From contig JACPNS010000021.1 in NCBI GenBank assembly GCA_016185345.1, forward strand, positions 62,001 through 126,000: 64,000 nt of DNA, in the 5' to 3' direction. Numbering within the stretch: position 1 is the first letter of the stretch; every line of letters starts with the position of its first letter. Both the position numbers and the translations under genes were made by a program. The stretch is from Solirubrobacterales bacterium. Its GTDB lineage: Bacteria; Actinomycetota; Thermoleophilia; Solirubrobacterales; JACPNS01. The notes under the pieces are model-generated. The model did not search any database, was not told where the DNA came from, and saw only the letters and a program-made list of their open reading frames with translations. Shown here piece after piece: positions 28,117 through 36,156 of this stretch.

Positions 28117-30660
28117 GTGAACCTTCCAGACTTTTACCGTCGCGCCACCGAGCGAGCTGCGCGCAGCTCTTTGAAGAAGCCGCCGATCGTGATTGCGATC
28201 GCCGGTCTGCTTGCGGTTGGCGCGGCATTGCTCGCGCTGAATCTCACGCCTGACACCGGCGTCGAGTCGATCACCGGCACAAAATCCGAGACCTACAAAT
28301 CCACCCAGGTCTGGGCCAAGAACTTCGGTGGCGATCCAATCGTCGTTGTTGCCAAGGGCAAAGTCGCAGAGCTGGCCCTGGGCCCGGATCTTGGCGTGAT
28401 GCTCGGCCTCGAGGGTTGTCTCTCGGGAAAGATCCCGACGAAGGCGCTCGCCGCCCAACCCAAGGTCTGCAAAGAGATCGCGAAGCTCAAACCGGCGGTC
28501 GCGGTCTATGGGCCCGGCACGTTCGTGAACACTGCCGTGATCTCAATTCAAGAGACGATCACAAAACTTTCCAAGCAGGCTCTCAAGCAGGGCAAAGAGG
28601 CCGGCAAGGCCGCGGCTGAAGTCGCGCGCCGTTCAGGCAAGGGCAAGCAGGCGCAGCAGAAGGCCCGCAAGGCAGCTGACGATGCAACTCGTCTTCAGCT
28701 TCTCACGTACGCGCTCAAGCTTGGAACGCAGTACAACCTTGGCATTGGCAGCCAGCCGAGCCTGAACAACCCCGAGTTCATCGCCCGCCTGATCTTTGAT
28801 CCGATCAACGGCTCGGACGAGCCAAAAGGCAAATGGTCCTACATCTTCCCGAGCAAGAATGCAGCGATCATCCAGGTTCGCCTTCGCCCGGGCCTCTCGT
28901 CTGCGCAGCGCGCAGAAGCCGTCGACCTGGTCAAGCGCGCGACGGCCGACAACAAGTACGCCCTCGCAAAGGGTCAGTACTTCGTGACCGGCGCTCCGGT
29001 GGTGCTGGCCGAGGTCGAGGATTCGATCCAGCGCGCGATCGTCATCCTGCTGATCGCCGCGCTGATCGTCATGGCGATCGCACTGCTCGTCGTCTTCCCG
29101 GCGGAGCTTCGCCTGCTTCCGTTGATGCTCGCTCTGATGGCAGCGGCTGGCACCTACGGTTTGCTCGCGCTCACTGGATCATCGATCGGCGTAGGGGCGG
29201 TGGCGGTTTTGCCGGTCCTTGTTGGCCTTGCCGTTGACTACGCGATTCAGTTCCACGCGCGGGCCGATCGGGCCATGCAATCTGGCGCTAGTCCGCCGGA
29301 GGCGGTCATGCAGGCTGCGACCAGCGGAGGCCCGCCTGTGCTCGCGGCAGCGACCGCGACGATCGCCGCGCTCCTGGCCCTGATTCTCAGCCCAATCCCG
29401 CTGATCCGCGGCTTCGGACTTCTACTCGTGATCGGCGTCGCGCTGGCGATTGTCATCGTGCTCACCGCTGGCTTCGCAACTCTCGGTTGGGCCGGCGGCG
29501 CGTCAAAGCGCACCAAGCGCCGTCAGCCAGCCGAAACCGTCGCGGGGTGGATGCGGCTCAGAAAACTCTTCAACCGCACAGCCGCGAACCCGCGCAAGAC
29601 CGTCCAAGTCGCGCTTGCCGTTGCGCTGGTCGGCTGGGTCGCTGGCCTTCTCTCGCCGGTGACAACCGACATCCAGCAGCTCGTTCCCGGAAACCTCGGA
29701 GCCGTAGAAGACGCCAGAGAATTCCAGAAGCTTTCCGGCACGAGCGGCACGGTGGACGTACTTGTCCAGTCGAAGGATGTGACCGATCCGAAGGCCGTCA
29801 AGTGGATGATCGATTTCCAGAAGGCAGCGCTCGTCAAGGCCGGCTACAAGGGCGAGGCTCCGACCTGCGCCAAGTCAGAGCTCTGCCCGGCGCTCTCGCT
29901 CGCCGGTCTCTTCGAGGGGCAGAAGCTGACTCAGGCCAACGTACGCCGGACACTCACCCAGGTCGGCGACTTCTCCCGCGGGGCAGTCACGCCCGACCGC
30001 AAGATGGCGACGATCGCATTCGGCCTGCGCGAGGAAGCGCTGAACGATCAGAAGAAATCGATCGACCAGTTGCGCGACCGCATCGAGGACAAACCACCGC
30101 CAGCGGGAACCACGGCAACTGTCGTCGGCCTGAACGCGCAGGCGGCCGACGCGAGCGGTGCGCTCAGCAATCCCTTCAGGCGTCTGTTGATGGCGCTCGT
30201 CGCGTTGGGCCTCCTTCTGCTGGTCGTGCGAGGCGTCTCGGCCACGTGGCGCAAGTCCTACCCGCCAGTGCTTTCAGTTGCCGCGGCAGGCGGAATCTCC
30301 GCGCTCCTGCTTTTTATCCTTCGCATCGATCTGAACCCGATGTCCGCCGCGCTCGGCGTCTTTATCATCGCTATTGCGGGCGAATTCACGTTGCTGATCC
30401 ATATGCAGTACCTGCGTGAACGCAAGGACTCGGCGCAGATCGAAGTGATCGAAGCTTTCCGCCGGGCCTACAAGACGATCGGTCCAGCAGTCTTCGCCTC
30501 CGGCGTGACCGCCATCGCCGGCTTCGCCGCCCTGGCAGTCAGCGACATCAACATGCTGCGCGGCTTTGCGATCGTCGCAGTGGTCGACCTCGCGGTTGCG
30601 CTGCTCAGCACCGTCGTGCTGCTGCCCGCGATCACGGCCTGGCTCGAAGAAGAGAAATGA
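28117..30660 (+). CDS. MMPL/RND-superfamily transporter at the end of the Mce operon
   Basis: 847 residues from GTG. Two-fold repeat of an RND half: TM1 (about 25-45), a large extracytoplasmic domain, then a block of TM helices with LPVLVGLAVDYAIQFHARADRAM; the second half repeats this (LLFILRIDLNPMSAALGVFIIAIAGEFTLLIH). The layout resembles MmpL/HpnN-type lipid transporters, which use the proton gradient. Position behind the MCE genes suggests that it hands lipid to, or takes it from, the Mce complex. Gly/Lys-rich stretch KQGKEAGKAAAEVARRSGKG lies in the first outer domain. Its stop overlaps the next gene by 4 bp (ATGA). Confidence 0.88.
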   Translation: MNLPDFYRRATERAARSSLKKPPIVIAIAGLLAVGAALLALNLTPDTGVESITGTKSETYKSTQVWAKNFGGDPIVVVAKGKVAELALGPDLGVMLGLEGCLSGKIPTKALAAQPKVCKEIAKLKPAVAVYGPGTFVNTAVISIQETITKLSKQALKQGKEAGKAAAEVARRSGKGKQAQQKARKAADDATRLQLLTYALKLGTQYNLGIGSQPSLNNPEFIARLIFDPINGSDEPKGKWSYIFPSKNAAIIQVRLRPGLSSAQRAEAVDLVKRATADNKYALAKGQYFVTGAPVVLAEVEDSIQRAIVILLIAALIVMAIALLVVFPAELRLLPLMLALMAAAGTYGLLALTGSSIGVGAVAVLPVLVGLAVDYAIQFHARADRAMQSGASPPEAVMQAATSGGPPVLAAATATIAALLALILSPIPLIRGFGLLLVIGVALAIVIVLTAGFATLGWAGGASKRTKRRQPAETVAGWMRLRKLFNRTAANPRKTVQVALAVALVGWVAGLLSPVTTDIQQLVPGNLGAVEDAREFQKLSGTSGTVDVLVQSKDVTDPKAVKWMIDFQKAALVKAGYKGEAPTCAKSELCPALSLAGLFEGQKLTQANVRRTLTQVGDFSRGAVTPDRKMATIAFGLREEALNDQKKSIDQLRDRIEDKPPPAGTTATVVGLNAQAADASGALSNPFRRLLMALVALGLLLLVVRGVSATWRKSYPPVLSVAAAGGISALLLFILRIDLNPMSAALGVFIIAIAGEFTLLIHMQYLRERKDSAQIEVIEAFRRAYKTIGPAVFASGVTAIAGFAALAVSDINMLRGFAIVAVVDLAVALLSTVVLLPAITAWLEEEK

Positions 30661-31259
30661 CCACTTTCTGGAAGGCTCTCCTCGCGCTGCTGACGGTAGG
30701 AGCCGCCATCTCGCTCGTGGTGCTCTTCATGGGAAATCGGCCGGTCGGCTCGGAGAATCTGATCGGCAAGCCGCTTCCAGACTTCTCCGCGCCGCTCGCA
30801 TCCGGGACAGAGACCGCTGACGCCAACATCTACACCGCGGCGCAGGCCGAGCAAGCGAAGTCAACCGCTGCCTGCGACGTCGAGTTTCCCGACGCCTTCA
30901 ACTCCTGCCGCGACTTGACCGGCAGCTCGATCATCTCCTTTTGGAACACTGGCAAACAGGAATGCGTGCAAGAGATCTCGACTCTCGATGATTTCGCGGC
31001 GGCGAACTCCGACGTGAGCGTGGTCGCCGTCGCGTTTGACCAGACCGAGGAAGTCGTCCGTAAGTTCGTCGGCGACCAGGACTGGAAGATCCCCGTGGCG
31101 ATCGACCGCGATGGCGCCGCCGCCGCGCTCTACTCAGTCGCGGGCTGCCCAAGTACGTATTTTGCGCGCGATGGCGAGATCACCGGGGTTAAGCTCGGCG
31201 TACTCACCGCCGCGCAACTCGAAGAGGGACTCGTCGGGTCCGGCGGCTCGACCAACTAA
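30657..31259 (+). CDS. Membrane-anchored thioredoxin-fold (TlpA/AhpC-like) protein lacking the CXXC nucleophile
   Basis: 200 residues: TM anchor (5-25), then a TlpA-like fold. GKPLPDFSAP is the usual entry strand; IISFWNTGKQEC stands where WASWCxxC is expected, so the first Cys is Lys100 and only the second (Cys103) remains. The cis-proline loop is GCPSTYF (Cys164-Pro165). Two further cysteines, Cys73 and Cys84, lie in a family-unusual insertion. It therefore cannot act as a normal CXXC reductase. Translationally coupled to the RND gene and abutting the following small membrane gene. Confidence 0.75.
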   Translation: MTTFWKALLALLTVGAAISLVVLFMGNRPVGSENLIGKPLPDFSAPLASGTETADANIYTAAQAEQAKSTAACDVEFPDAFNSCRDLTGSSIISFWNTGKQECVQEISTLDDFAAANSDVSVVAVAFDQTEEVVRKFVGDQDWKIPVAIDRDGAAAALYSVAGCPSTYFARDGEITGVKLGVLTAAQLEEGLVGSGGSTN

Positions 31260-31748
31260 ATGGGCAAGCGATCACGACAGAAGGCAGCGCCTCGGCAGCG
31301 AAATGCAGATCCGCAGTCGCGCAGGGCGCGTCTGCGCGAGCGCGCTGATGTCGCCAGCCGGGCCGCCGAGAAGCAGATAAAGCAGCGCCCGGCAGCGCCC
31401 TGGGATCCGTTTCCGCTGACCGAGCTTGCGGTGTTCTCGGGGATTGTGCTGCTTGTCGTCGGCCTGTTCGTCCCGGGCGACACCGGGAGGGGCCTGGTTG
31501 TCGCCGGCGTCGTGCTGGCATCTATCGGGGGCTTGGAGACCGCGATAAGAGAGCACTTTGGTGGCTTCCGGTCGCATGCAGGGCTGCTGTCGGGGATCGG
31601 AGCGCTTGCGACCCTGATTGCCACCACGTCACTGTTGGGGATATCTCCGGCGATCGGTGCAGGTACTGCGATCGCCGTGTTCGGACTTTTGTTCCCAACG
31701 CTGCGATCATCGTTTATCCGCAGGTCCGGTGGACGCGGCGTAATCTAA
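31260..31748 (+). CDS. Small membrane protein, unknown function
   Basis: 162 residues starting directly after the TlpA-like stop, so it belongs to the same operon. The first 45 residues are strongly basic (GKRSRQKAAPRQRNADPQSR). Then come four hydrophobic segments (LAVFSGIVLLVVGLFV, GLVVAGVVLASIGGL, and two after residue 105). No family recognised. As last gene of the Mce unit it may be an accessory part of the transporter. Confidence 0.65.
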   Translation: MGKRSRQKAAPRQRNADPQSRRARLRERADVASRAAEKQIKQRPAAPWDPFPLTELAVFSGIVLLVVGLFVPGDTGRGLVVAGVVLASIGGLETAIREHFGGFRSHAGLLSGIGALATLIATTSLLGISPAIGAGTAIAVFGLLFPTLRSSFIRRSGGRGVI

Positions 31749-31829
31749 ATGAGAACGTATTCGAGTTACGCTATTTTCGACGTTCGTTGTACGCGCTGTC
31801 AATAGGTGACTTAAGGGAAGCTGAGCCAG

Positions 31830-32234
31830 ATGGCCGATGGGCAAGTGATAGGCGGATACCCGCCAGAGGTGAAATCCGGGCGCATGCGTGCCCGGGGCAT
31901 CGGCATGTTCATCATCGGAATGACAATGTGGGTCGGCGTTCCAGGCGGCTGGCTCTACATCGGCTCGATGGTCAAGGCCGAGAGCGATTCGCTTGGCCTC
32001 GCGCTAGCCGTCATGGGGATTGGCGCGATCGTCATGGTCGTCGGCCTGGTCAAGGCGCTCGGGACTCTCAATCGTAATTGGATCGAGGAGTTCGTGGCGC
32101 TCAACGATCGCCGGCCGCAGCGCACTCCGCTCGAGCCGATCCTCGTGATCAGCGCGTTCTTGGCTCTTGCGGTCTTCGGGCTCTGGTTCGCGTTCTTTGC
32201 CGGCGCCGGCGGACCTGTCGCCGCACCGCAGTAG
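31830..32234 (+). CDS. Small membrane protein, unknown function
   Basis: 134 residues with three hydrophobic segments (GIGMFIIGMTMWVGVPGGWLY, LALAVMGIGAIVMVVGLVKA, PILVISAFLALAVFGLWFAFF). Start ATG at 31830 follows AGGGAAG about 10 bp upstream. An 80-bp gap separates it from the previous gene, so it may have its own promoter. No family recognised. Confidence 0.6.
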   Translation: MADGQVIGGYPPEVKSGRMRARGIGMFIIGMTMWVGVPGGWLYIGSMVKAESDSLGLALAVMGIGAIVMVVGLVKALGTLNRNWIEEFVALNDRRPQRTPLEPILVISAFLALAVFGLWFAFFAGAGGPVAAPQ

Positions 32235-32240
32235 CGGCCT

Positions 32241-32756
32241 CTACTCGACGACGATCCCGGGACCGTCGGTGGCGATTTCAAGGATGTTGCCGTCCGGGTC
32301 GCGGAAGTAGATCGAGCTGTAGTACGTGCGGTTGATCGGCTCGGTCGCCTGCACGCCGTGTTCGTTCAAGTGCTTGTGCCAGGCGTGGAGCTCATCGAGT
32401 GAACCCGCGCGAAGGGCGAAGTGGTGGACCACGCCGACGCCGATCGCGCCCTGGTCCATGTTCGAATACTCCATGAACGTGACGATCGAGCCCGGCGAGG
32501 CCTCGCTGTCGCCGAAGTAGAAGTGGCGCGCGCCTGGATCGTCCTCGTTGGTCGTGCGCTTGATCAGCGTCATGCCGAGCAGGTCGCGGTAGAAGCTGAC
32601 CGTGCGATCGAGGCTCGAGCAGATCGCGGTGACGTGGTGAATACCACCGAGCTTGAGCTGCAGCGGCTCAGCGGCCTCCGAGGTCGTTTCACCTGGTGCA
32701 GGGGACACCTCTGGGGCCTTGACTGCGTCGGTCGTCTCTGTGGGGTCTCCGGTCAC
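32241..32756 (-). CDS. VOC-superfamily protein (ring-cleavage dioxygenase/glyoxalase-like)
   Basis: 171 residues from the GTG at 32756. The frame continues upstream, but those residues lie antisense to the mihF end and look non-coding. A 30-residue Pro/Thr/Glu leader precedes the domain: LGGIHHVTAICSSLDRTVSF, FYRDLLGMTLIKRTTNEDDP, VVHHFALRAGSLDELHAWHK, IYFRDPDGNILEIATDGPG. His in IHHVTA and VVHHFAL plus Glu in LEIATD give a complete 2-His-1-carboxylate metal site, so it is probably an active metalloenzyme; the substrate is unknown. Confidence 0.75.
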   Translation of the reverse strand: MTGDPTETTDAVKAPEVSPAPGETTSEAAEPLQLKLGGIHHVTAICSSLDRTVSFYRDLLGMTLIKRTTNEDDPGARHFYFGDSEASPGSIVTFMEYSNMDQGAIGVGVVHHFALRAGSLDELHAWHKHLNEHGVQATEPINRTYYSSIYFRDPDGNILEIATDGPGIVVE

Positions 32757-32817
32757 GAGGGAGAGCCTAACCGGGCGGGCGCCGCGTGGCGCCCGCCCGG
32801 GGGCTACAGATCGGTTC

Positions 32818-33198
32818 TCAGGCAGCGGCGCGGTAGACGACGGATGCTGCGAGGTCAGGTGCTGGGCGGGCAGTGGTGAGCACTTCCGCCATCGCCGAGC
32901 GCTGACGCTCGGTGAGGGACCGGATCGTCTTGGTCTCGTTGAGACCGATCGAGTCCATGAACTTGGCGCAACGGGTCGTGCCCCATCGCTTCTGGCTTGT
33001 AAGGAGTTCGTAGAGCTCCATGCCGGCGATTTCATCCGACGGGTCCAGCAAGACATCTGCAACCGCGACGTCGCCCTTGGCGATGCGACGTTTGAGTTCC
33101 GCGCGGGCCAGGCGAATGCGGTTGGCCTGCTCCAGCGCACGCATGTTCTGGCCGCCGGCGGGGGTGTTGTTGGTAGGGACTGAGCTTGATTTGTTCAC
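32818..33198 (-). CDS. mihF: Actinobacterial integration host factor (mIHF-like)
   Basis: 126 residues, GTG start with a very strong ribosome site GGGAGGT upstream. The core ANRIRLARAELKRRIAKGDV, LLTSQKRWGTTRCAKFM (helix-two-turn-helix region) and LTERQRSAMAEVLTT line up with mycobacterial mIHF, an essential nucleoid protein that bends DNA. The N-terminal 20 residues (Ser/Asn/Thr-rich) are longer than in the mycobacterial protein. Unlike in many Actinobacteria, gmk (guanylate kinase) is not seen next to it; a VOC gene lies downstream and a long non-coding stretch upstream. Confidence 0.87.
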   Translation of the reverse strand: MNKSSSVPTNNTPAGGQNMRALEQANRIRLARAELKRRIAKGDVAVADVLLDPSDEIAGMELYELLTSQKRWGTTRCAKFMDSIGLNETKTIRSLTERQRSAMAEVLTTARPAPDLAASVVYRAAA

Positions 33199-33398
33199 TT
33201 GATTCGTACCTCCCGTAGTACGAGAAATTTGATTGGGTCACACGCTTCACAGCAGTTCTGTCACGGCGTAGGAAAGCCTCCACCAGTCGAGGGCGCAGAG
33301 ACGTACCGGCTCCCCGCCGGCTAAATCCTGCATCTCGATGAATGGTCCCCTTGGCAAATCCGAGAGACCGTGTCAGCGAGGAGAACCTTACGTCGGAA

Positions 33399-33416
33399 TG
33401 TCACGGATTTGTGACA
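33399..33416. promoter_or_regulatory. Inverted repeat TGTCAC-N6-GTGACA, candidate operator
   Basis: Perfect 6-bp arms, 6-bp spacer, typical size for a dimeric regulator site, about 200 bp upstream of the mihF start. It is not the CRP consensus (TGTGA-N6-TCACA). A second perfect palindrome, GCGAAC-N6-GTTCGC, lies at 33442-33459. Confidence 0.4.
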
Positions 33417-33585
33417 AGGCTGTTTTTAATTCCCGCTCAGAGCGAACATTTTCGTTCGCGGAAGGCTTGTGAAATTATGGACAAAGTGTTTCCGTCCGAT
33501 GGTGTGTCCAATCGCACAAATTTGAAACTCTGATGACTATTGAGTAACTTCGGGGCTTTGTCGCCCGGGTTAGGTACTGGCTGGC

Positions 33586-33682
33586 AGGGGGGTTGATCGC
33601 GTGGTCTGGATTGCCACGTCGATGGCGCCGAGGGGTGGCTGATGGGGGCAGGTTCAGACCATTGAAGATTTCTGGCTTACGC
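33586..33682 (+). repeat. Dispersed repeat, copy A
   Basis: Shares with copies at 54291-54432 (same strand) and 54495-54555 (opposite strand) the core TCGCGTGGTC-GG, GTCGAT, GGCG and GATGGGGG, and with copy B also GAAGATTT(C/T)TGGCTT at its right end. It ends next to the stop of the serine-palmitoyltransferase-like gene. Confidence 0.5.
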
Positions 33683-33686
33683 ACGG

Positions 33687-34979
33687 CTAGGTGCCGGATT
33701 TGGTCATGGCGGGGTGTTTGGCTGCCACGGCCAGGATGGACTCGATCGCCCGATCCAGGTGTGCGCGATCATGTGTCGCCATTACGCTCGTACGCAGTAA
33801 CGCAGCACCACGTGGCACCGCCGGGTACATCGCCACGTTCGCATAGAGCCCGAGGTCGTAGAGCTCCTTCCAAACCAAGCCAGCCTCCCAGTCCTCGCCG
33901 ACCACAATCGGGACGATCGGCGTGTAGGGCTTCATCCCGTAACACGCGCCCAGCTCCGTGCCGGGGTCCACAACGCGGATTCCAGCATCGTTCAGCTCGG
34001 TCCAGAGGTATTCGGCATTTTCGAGCAGGCGCGCCATCAGGGCCTTGCCATCGTCCGTCTTGGCGATCTTCACAGCAGCAAGCGCGGATCCGATCGCAGC
34101 GGGCACCGCGCTGGCGGTAAAGAGAAACGACCGAGCATTCAGCCGCAGGTAGTCAACGATGTCGGCGTCGCCGGCGATAAATCCACCGCAGCTCGCCAAA
34201 GACTTCGAAAAAGTCCCCATCCGGAGGTCGACATCATCCTCGATGCCAAGCAGTTCGCTGGCCCCGACGCCGCGAGCCCCCAACACACCAACGCCATGCG
34301 CCTCGTCGACCATCAGACGCGCGCCATAAGACTTCGTGAGCTCAGCAATCCGCGGCAGATCGGCAATGTCGCCTTCCATCGAGTAGACGCCGTCCACGAC
34401 CACGAGGACGCCGCCGCCGTCGGTCTGAGCGCGGTCCAACATCGACTCGAGCTTGTCCAGTCGGCCGTGACGGTAAGGGCGGACCTTCGCGCCAGAGAGC
34501 TGGATGCCGTCGAGCAATGAAGCGTGGTCGCCAGCGTCACAAATGACGGTGTCGCCGGCCTGGAGCATCGCGCTCAGAACGCCGACGTTCGCCTGGTACC
34601 CGGTGGTGAAAACAATCGAGTCGCCGGTTCCGTACCACTCGGCGATTTCTCGCTCAAGCTCGGTGTGGATGTCGATAGTGCCGTTCAGAAGGCGCGAACC
34701 CGTAAGCGCCGTGCCGTACTTCTCGAGCGCGTCGCGCGCGCCCCGAATCACCCGCTCGTCCCCAGTCAGCCCGAGGTAGTTGTTAGAGCCGAGCATCACG
34801 CGCTCTTTGCCCTCCATCCGCACGACTGGGCCGGCTGGCCCTTCGAGCAGACGGAAGAACGGCAGCATGTCGTGCTCGCGTGCAGCAGCGATGATCGCGG
34901 CACGCTCGTGATTGCGAGCGCGCTCGAAGAGGTCTACCGCCGGACCGGTATGGGCAGGTTGTGTACTTGTAGAGTCCAC
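33687..34979 (-). CDS. Alpha-oxoamine synthase, probably serine palmitoyltransferase type
   Basis: 430 residues, PLP-dependent fold type I. Visible: MLGSNNYLGLTGDERVIRGA, YGTALTGSRLLNGTIDIHTE, DAGDHASLLDGIQLSGA, LMVDEAHGVGVLGARGVG and the PLP-lysine segment MGTFSKSLASCGGFIAGD. The family condenses an amino acid with an acyl-CoA or acyl-ACP (BioF, KBL, HemA, SPT). The long N-terminal segment (FERARNHERAAIIAAAREHD, then LPFFRLLEG) and the FSKSLAS-GGF pattern recall bacterial serine palmitoyltransferases more than BioF, and no biotin genes lie nearby. The ATG lies only 3 bp from the divergent GNAT gene's start, so promoters must lie inside the genes. Confidence 0.8.
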   Translation of the reverse strand: MDSTSTQPAHTGPAVDLFERARNHERAAIIAAAREHDMLPFFRLLEGPAGPVVRMEGKERVMLGSNNYLGLTGDERVIRGARDALEKYGTALTGSRLLNGTIDIHTELEREIAEWYGTGDSIVFTTGYQANVGVLSAMLQAGDTVICDAGDHASLLDGIQLSGAKVRPYRHGRLDKLESMLDRAQTDGGGVLVVVDGVYSMEGDIADLPRIAELTKSYGARLMVDEAHGVGVLGARGVGASELLGIEDDVDLRMGTFSKSLASCGGFIAGDADIVDYLRLNARSFLFTASAVPAAIGSALAAVKIAKTDDGKALMARLLENAEYLWTELNDAGIRVVDPGTELGACYGMKPYTPIVPIVVGEDWEAGLVWKELYDLGLYANVAMYPAVPRGAALLRTSVMATHDRAHLDRAIESILAVAAKHPAMTKSGT

Positions 34980-34982
34980 CGC

Positions 34983-36110
34983 GTGAGCGATCCTATCGAC
35001 GTCTCGGCGGTACGCGGCAAAGGTGATCTGAAGACCTTCGTCGACTTCCCGTACGAGCTATACGAAAAGTCAAGCAACTGGGTTCCGCCCTTGAAGATGG
35101 ACATCAAGGACCAGCTCAACCAGAAGAAGAATCCATGGTTCGAGCATGCCGAGGCCGAGTTCTTTCTGGCGCGGCGAGGAGGCAAGGTCGTCGGCCGCAT
35201 CAGCGCCCACGTCGACCGGAATTTCAACGAGTTCCAAGGCAATGACTGGGGCCTGTTCGGCTGGTTTGAGTGCATCGACGACGAGGCAGTCGCGACCGCC
35301 TTGTATGACCGCGCAGGCGCATGGTTGAAGGACCGAGGTCGTGACCGCATGGTCGGGCCGTTCAGCTACACCACCAACGACGAGTGCGGCGTCCTGATCG
35401 ATGGGTTTGAGATCGCACCGGCGATTCTGGAACCGTGGAACTACGCCTACTACCCAGGTCTTTTCGACGGCGCAGGCTTCGAGAAGGCGATGGATCTCCT
35501 GATGTACAAGATGGAGATCGCGGACAAGGAAAAGGTTCGCCCGGCGGTCCACATCGCCGCCGGACGGGTCGATGAGTCGAGCTACAGGTTCAAGCGATTC
35601 TCGCGGCTGACGCTGAACTCGGATGTCGATCGCTTCCTGGACATCTACAACGAGTCGTGGGAGAAGAACTGGGGCTTCGTGCCGCTGACCGAGAAGGAAG
35701 TGCGACACTACGCAAAGACCCTGCTTCCGGTGCTCGACAAGAACTGGGCATTTGTGATCATCGGGTCCGACGGAGACAACGCCGGCGCCGCGCTGACGCT
35801 TCCCGACTACAACCAGGTTTTGAAACGGCTCGACGGCCGCCTGCTGCCATTTGGCTGGGTGAAGTTCCTCTGGTATCGCCGAAAGATTGACCGCATCCGG
35901 GTCTTCGCGCTTGGCGTCAAGCCGAAATACCGCACAACGGGGCTGGCAGCAAAGCTCTACATCGAACACCTCGATGCGGCAGAGCGCACGGGAGTCGTCG
36001 GCGGAACGATGGGGTGGATCCTGGAGAACAACAAGCCGATGAACAAGTCGGCTGAAGCGCTTGGCGCGAGCGTGATCAAGCGGTTTCGGCTCTACGAGCG
36101 GATGCTGTAG
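34983..36110 (+). CDS. GNAT-fold acyltransferase, candidate bacterial ceramide synthase
   Basis: 375 residues from the GTG at 34983; the open frame extends far upstream but there runs antisense to the neighbouring gene. Visible: WVPPLKMDIKDQLN, NPWFEHAEAEFFLARRGGKV, VGRISAHVDRNFNEF, WGLFGWFECIDDEAVATALY, MVGPFSYTTNDECGVLIDGF, and a C-terminal acetyl-CoA-site-like region VFALGVKPKYRTTGLAAKLY. The pattern fits the large GNAT-like family to which the Caulobacter ceramide synthase bCerS belongs, as far as I recall it. Together with the divergent SPT-like gene this suggests N-acylation of a sphingoid base; a different acyl acceptor is possible. Confidence 0.65.
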   Translation: MSDPIDVSAVRGKGDLKTFVDFPYELYEKSSNWVPPLKMDIKDQLNQKKNPWFEHAEAEFFLARRGGKVVGRISAHVDRNFNEFQGNDWGLFGWFECIDDEAVATALYDRAGAWLKDRGRDRMVGPFSYTTNDECGVLIDGFEIAPAILEPWNYAYYPGLFDGAGFEKAMDLLMYKMEIADKEKVRPAVHIAAGRVDESSYRFKRFSRLTLNSDVDRFLDIYNESWEKNWGFVPLTEKEVRHYAKTLLPVLDKNWAFVIIGSDGDNAGAALTLPDYNQVLKRLDGRLLPFGWVKFLWYRRKIDRIRVFALGVKPKYRTTGLAAKLYIEHLDAAERTGVVGGTMGWILENNKPMNKSAEALGASVIKRFRLYERML

Positions 36111-36156
36111 CCCAACGAGCGGTTTCAGGGATCCGAACCGCCGTTAGACTGCGGGA

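Larger units (their letters stand above)
33199..33686. other. Long non-coding region upstream of mihF
   Basis: About 490 bp with no supported gene. It should hold the mihF promoter and leader on the minus strand. A hairpin CCGGC-GGGGA-GCCGG (minus strand) lies near 33305-33320. Two inverted repeats lie at 33399-33416 and 33442-33459, and a copy of a dispersed repeat lies at 33586-33682. Confidence 0.6.

Noticed and set aside
33442-33459. LexA/SOS box upstream of mihF
   Set aside because: The arms GAAC and GTTC are 6 bp apart, while the actinobacterial SOS box needs 4 bp, and mihF is not an SOS gene.
33342-33533. 63-codon plus-strand ORF upstream of mihF
   Set aside because: No ribosome site, no family-like sequence, and it overlaps two palindromes; treated as non-coding.
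33687-34979. Annotation as BioF (8-amino-7-oxononanoate synthase)
   Set aside because: Not excluded, but no bio genes are nearby, the N-terminus is longer and the partner gene fits sphingolipid synthesis better; kept as an alternative only.
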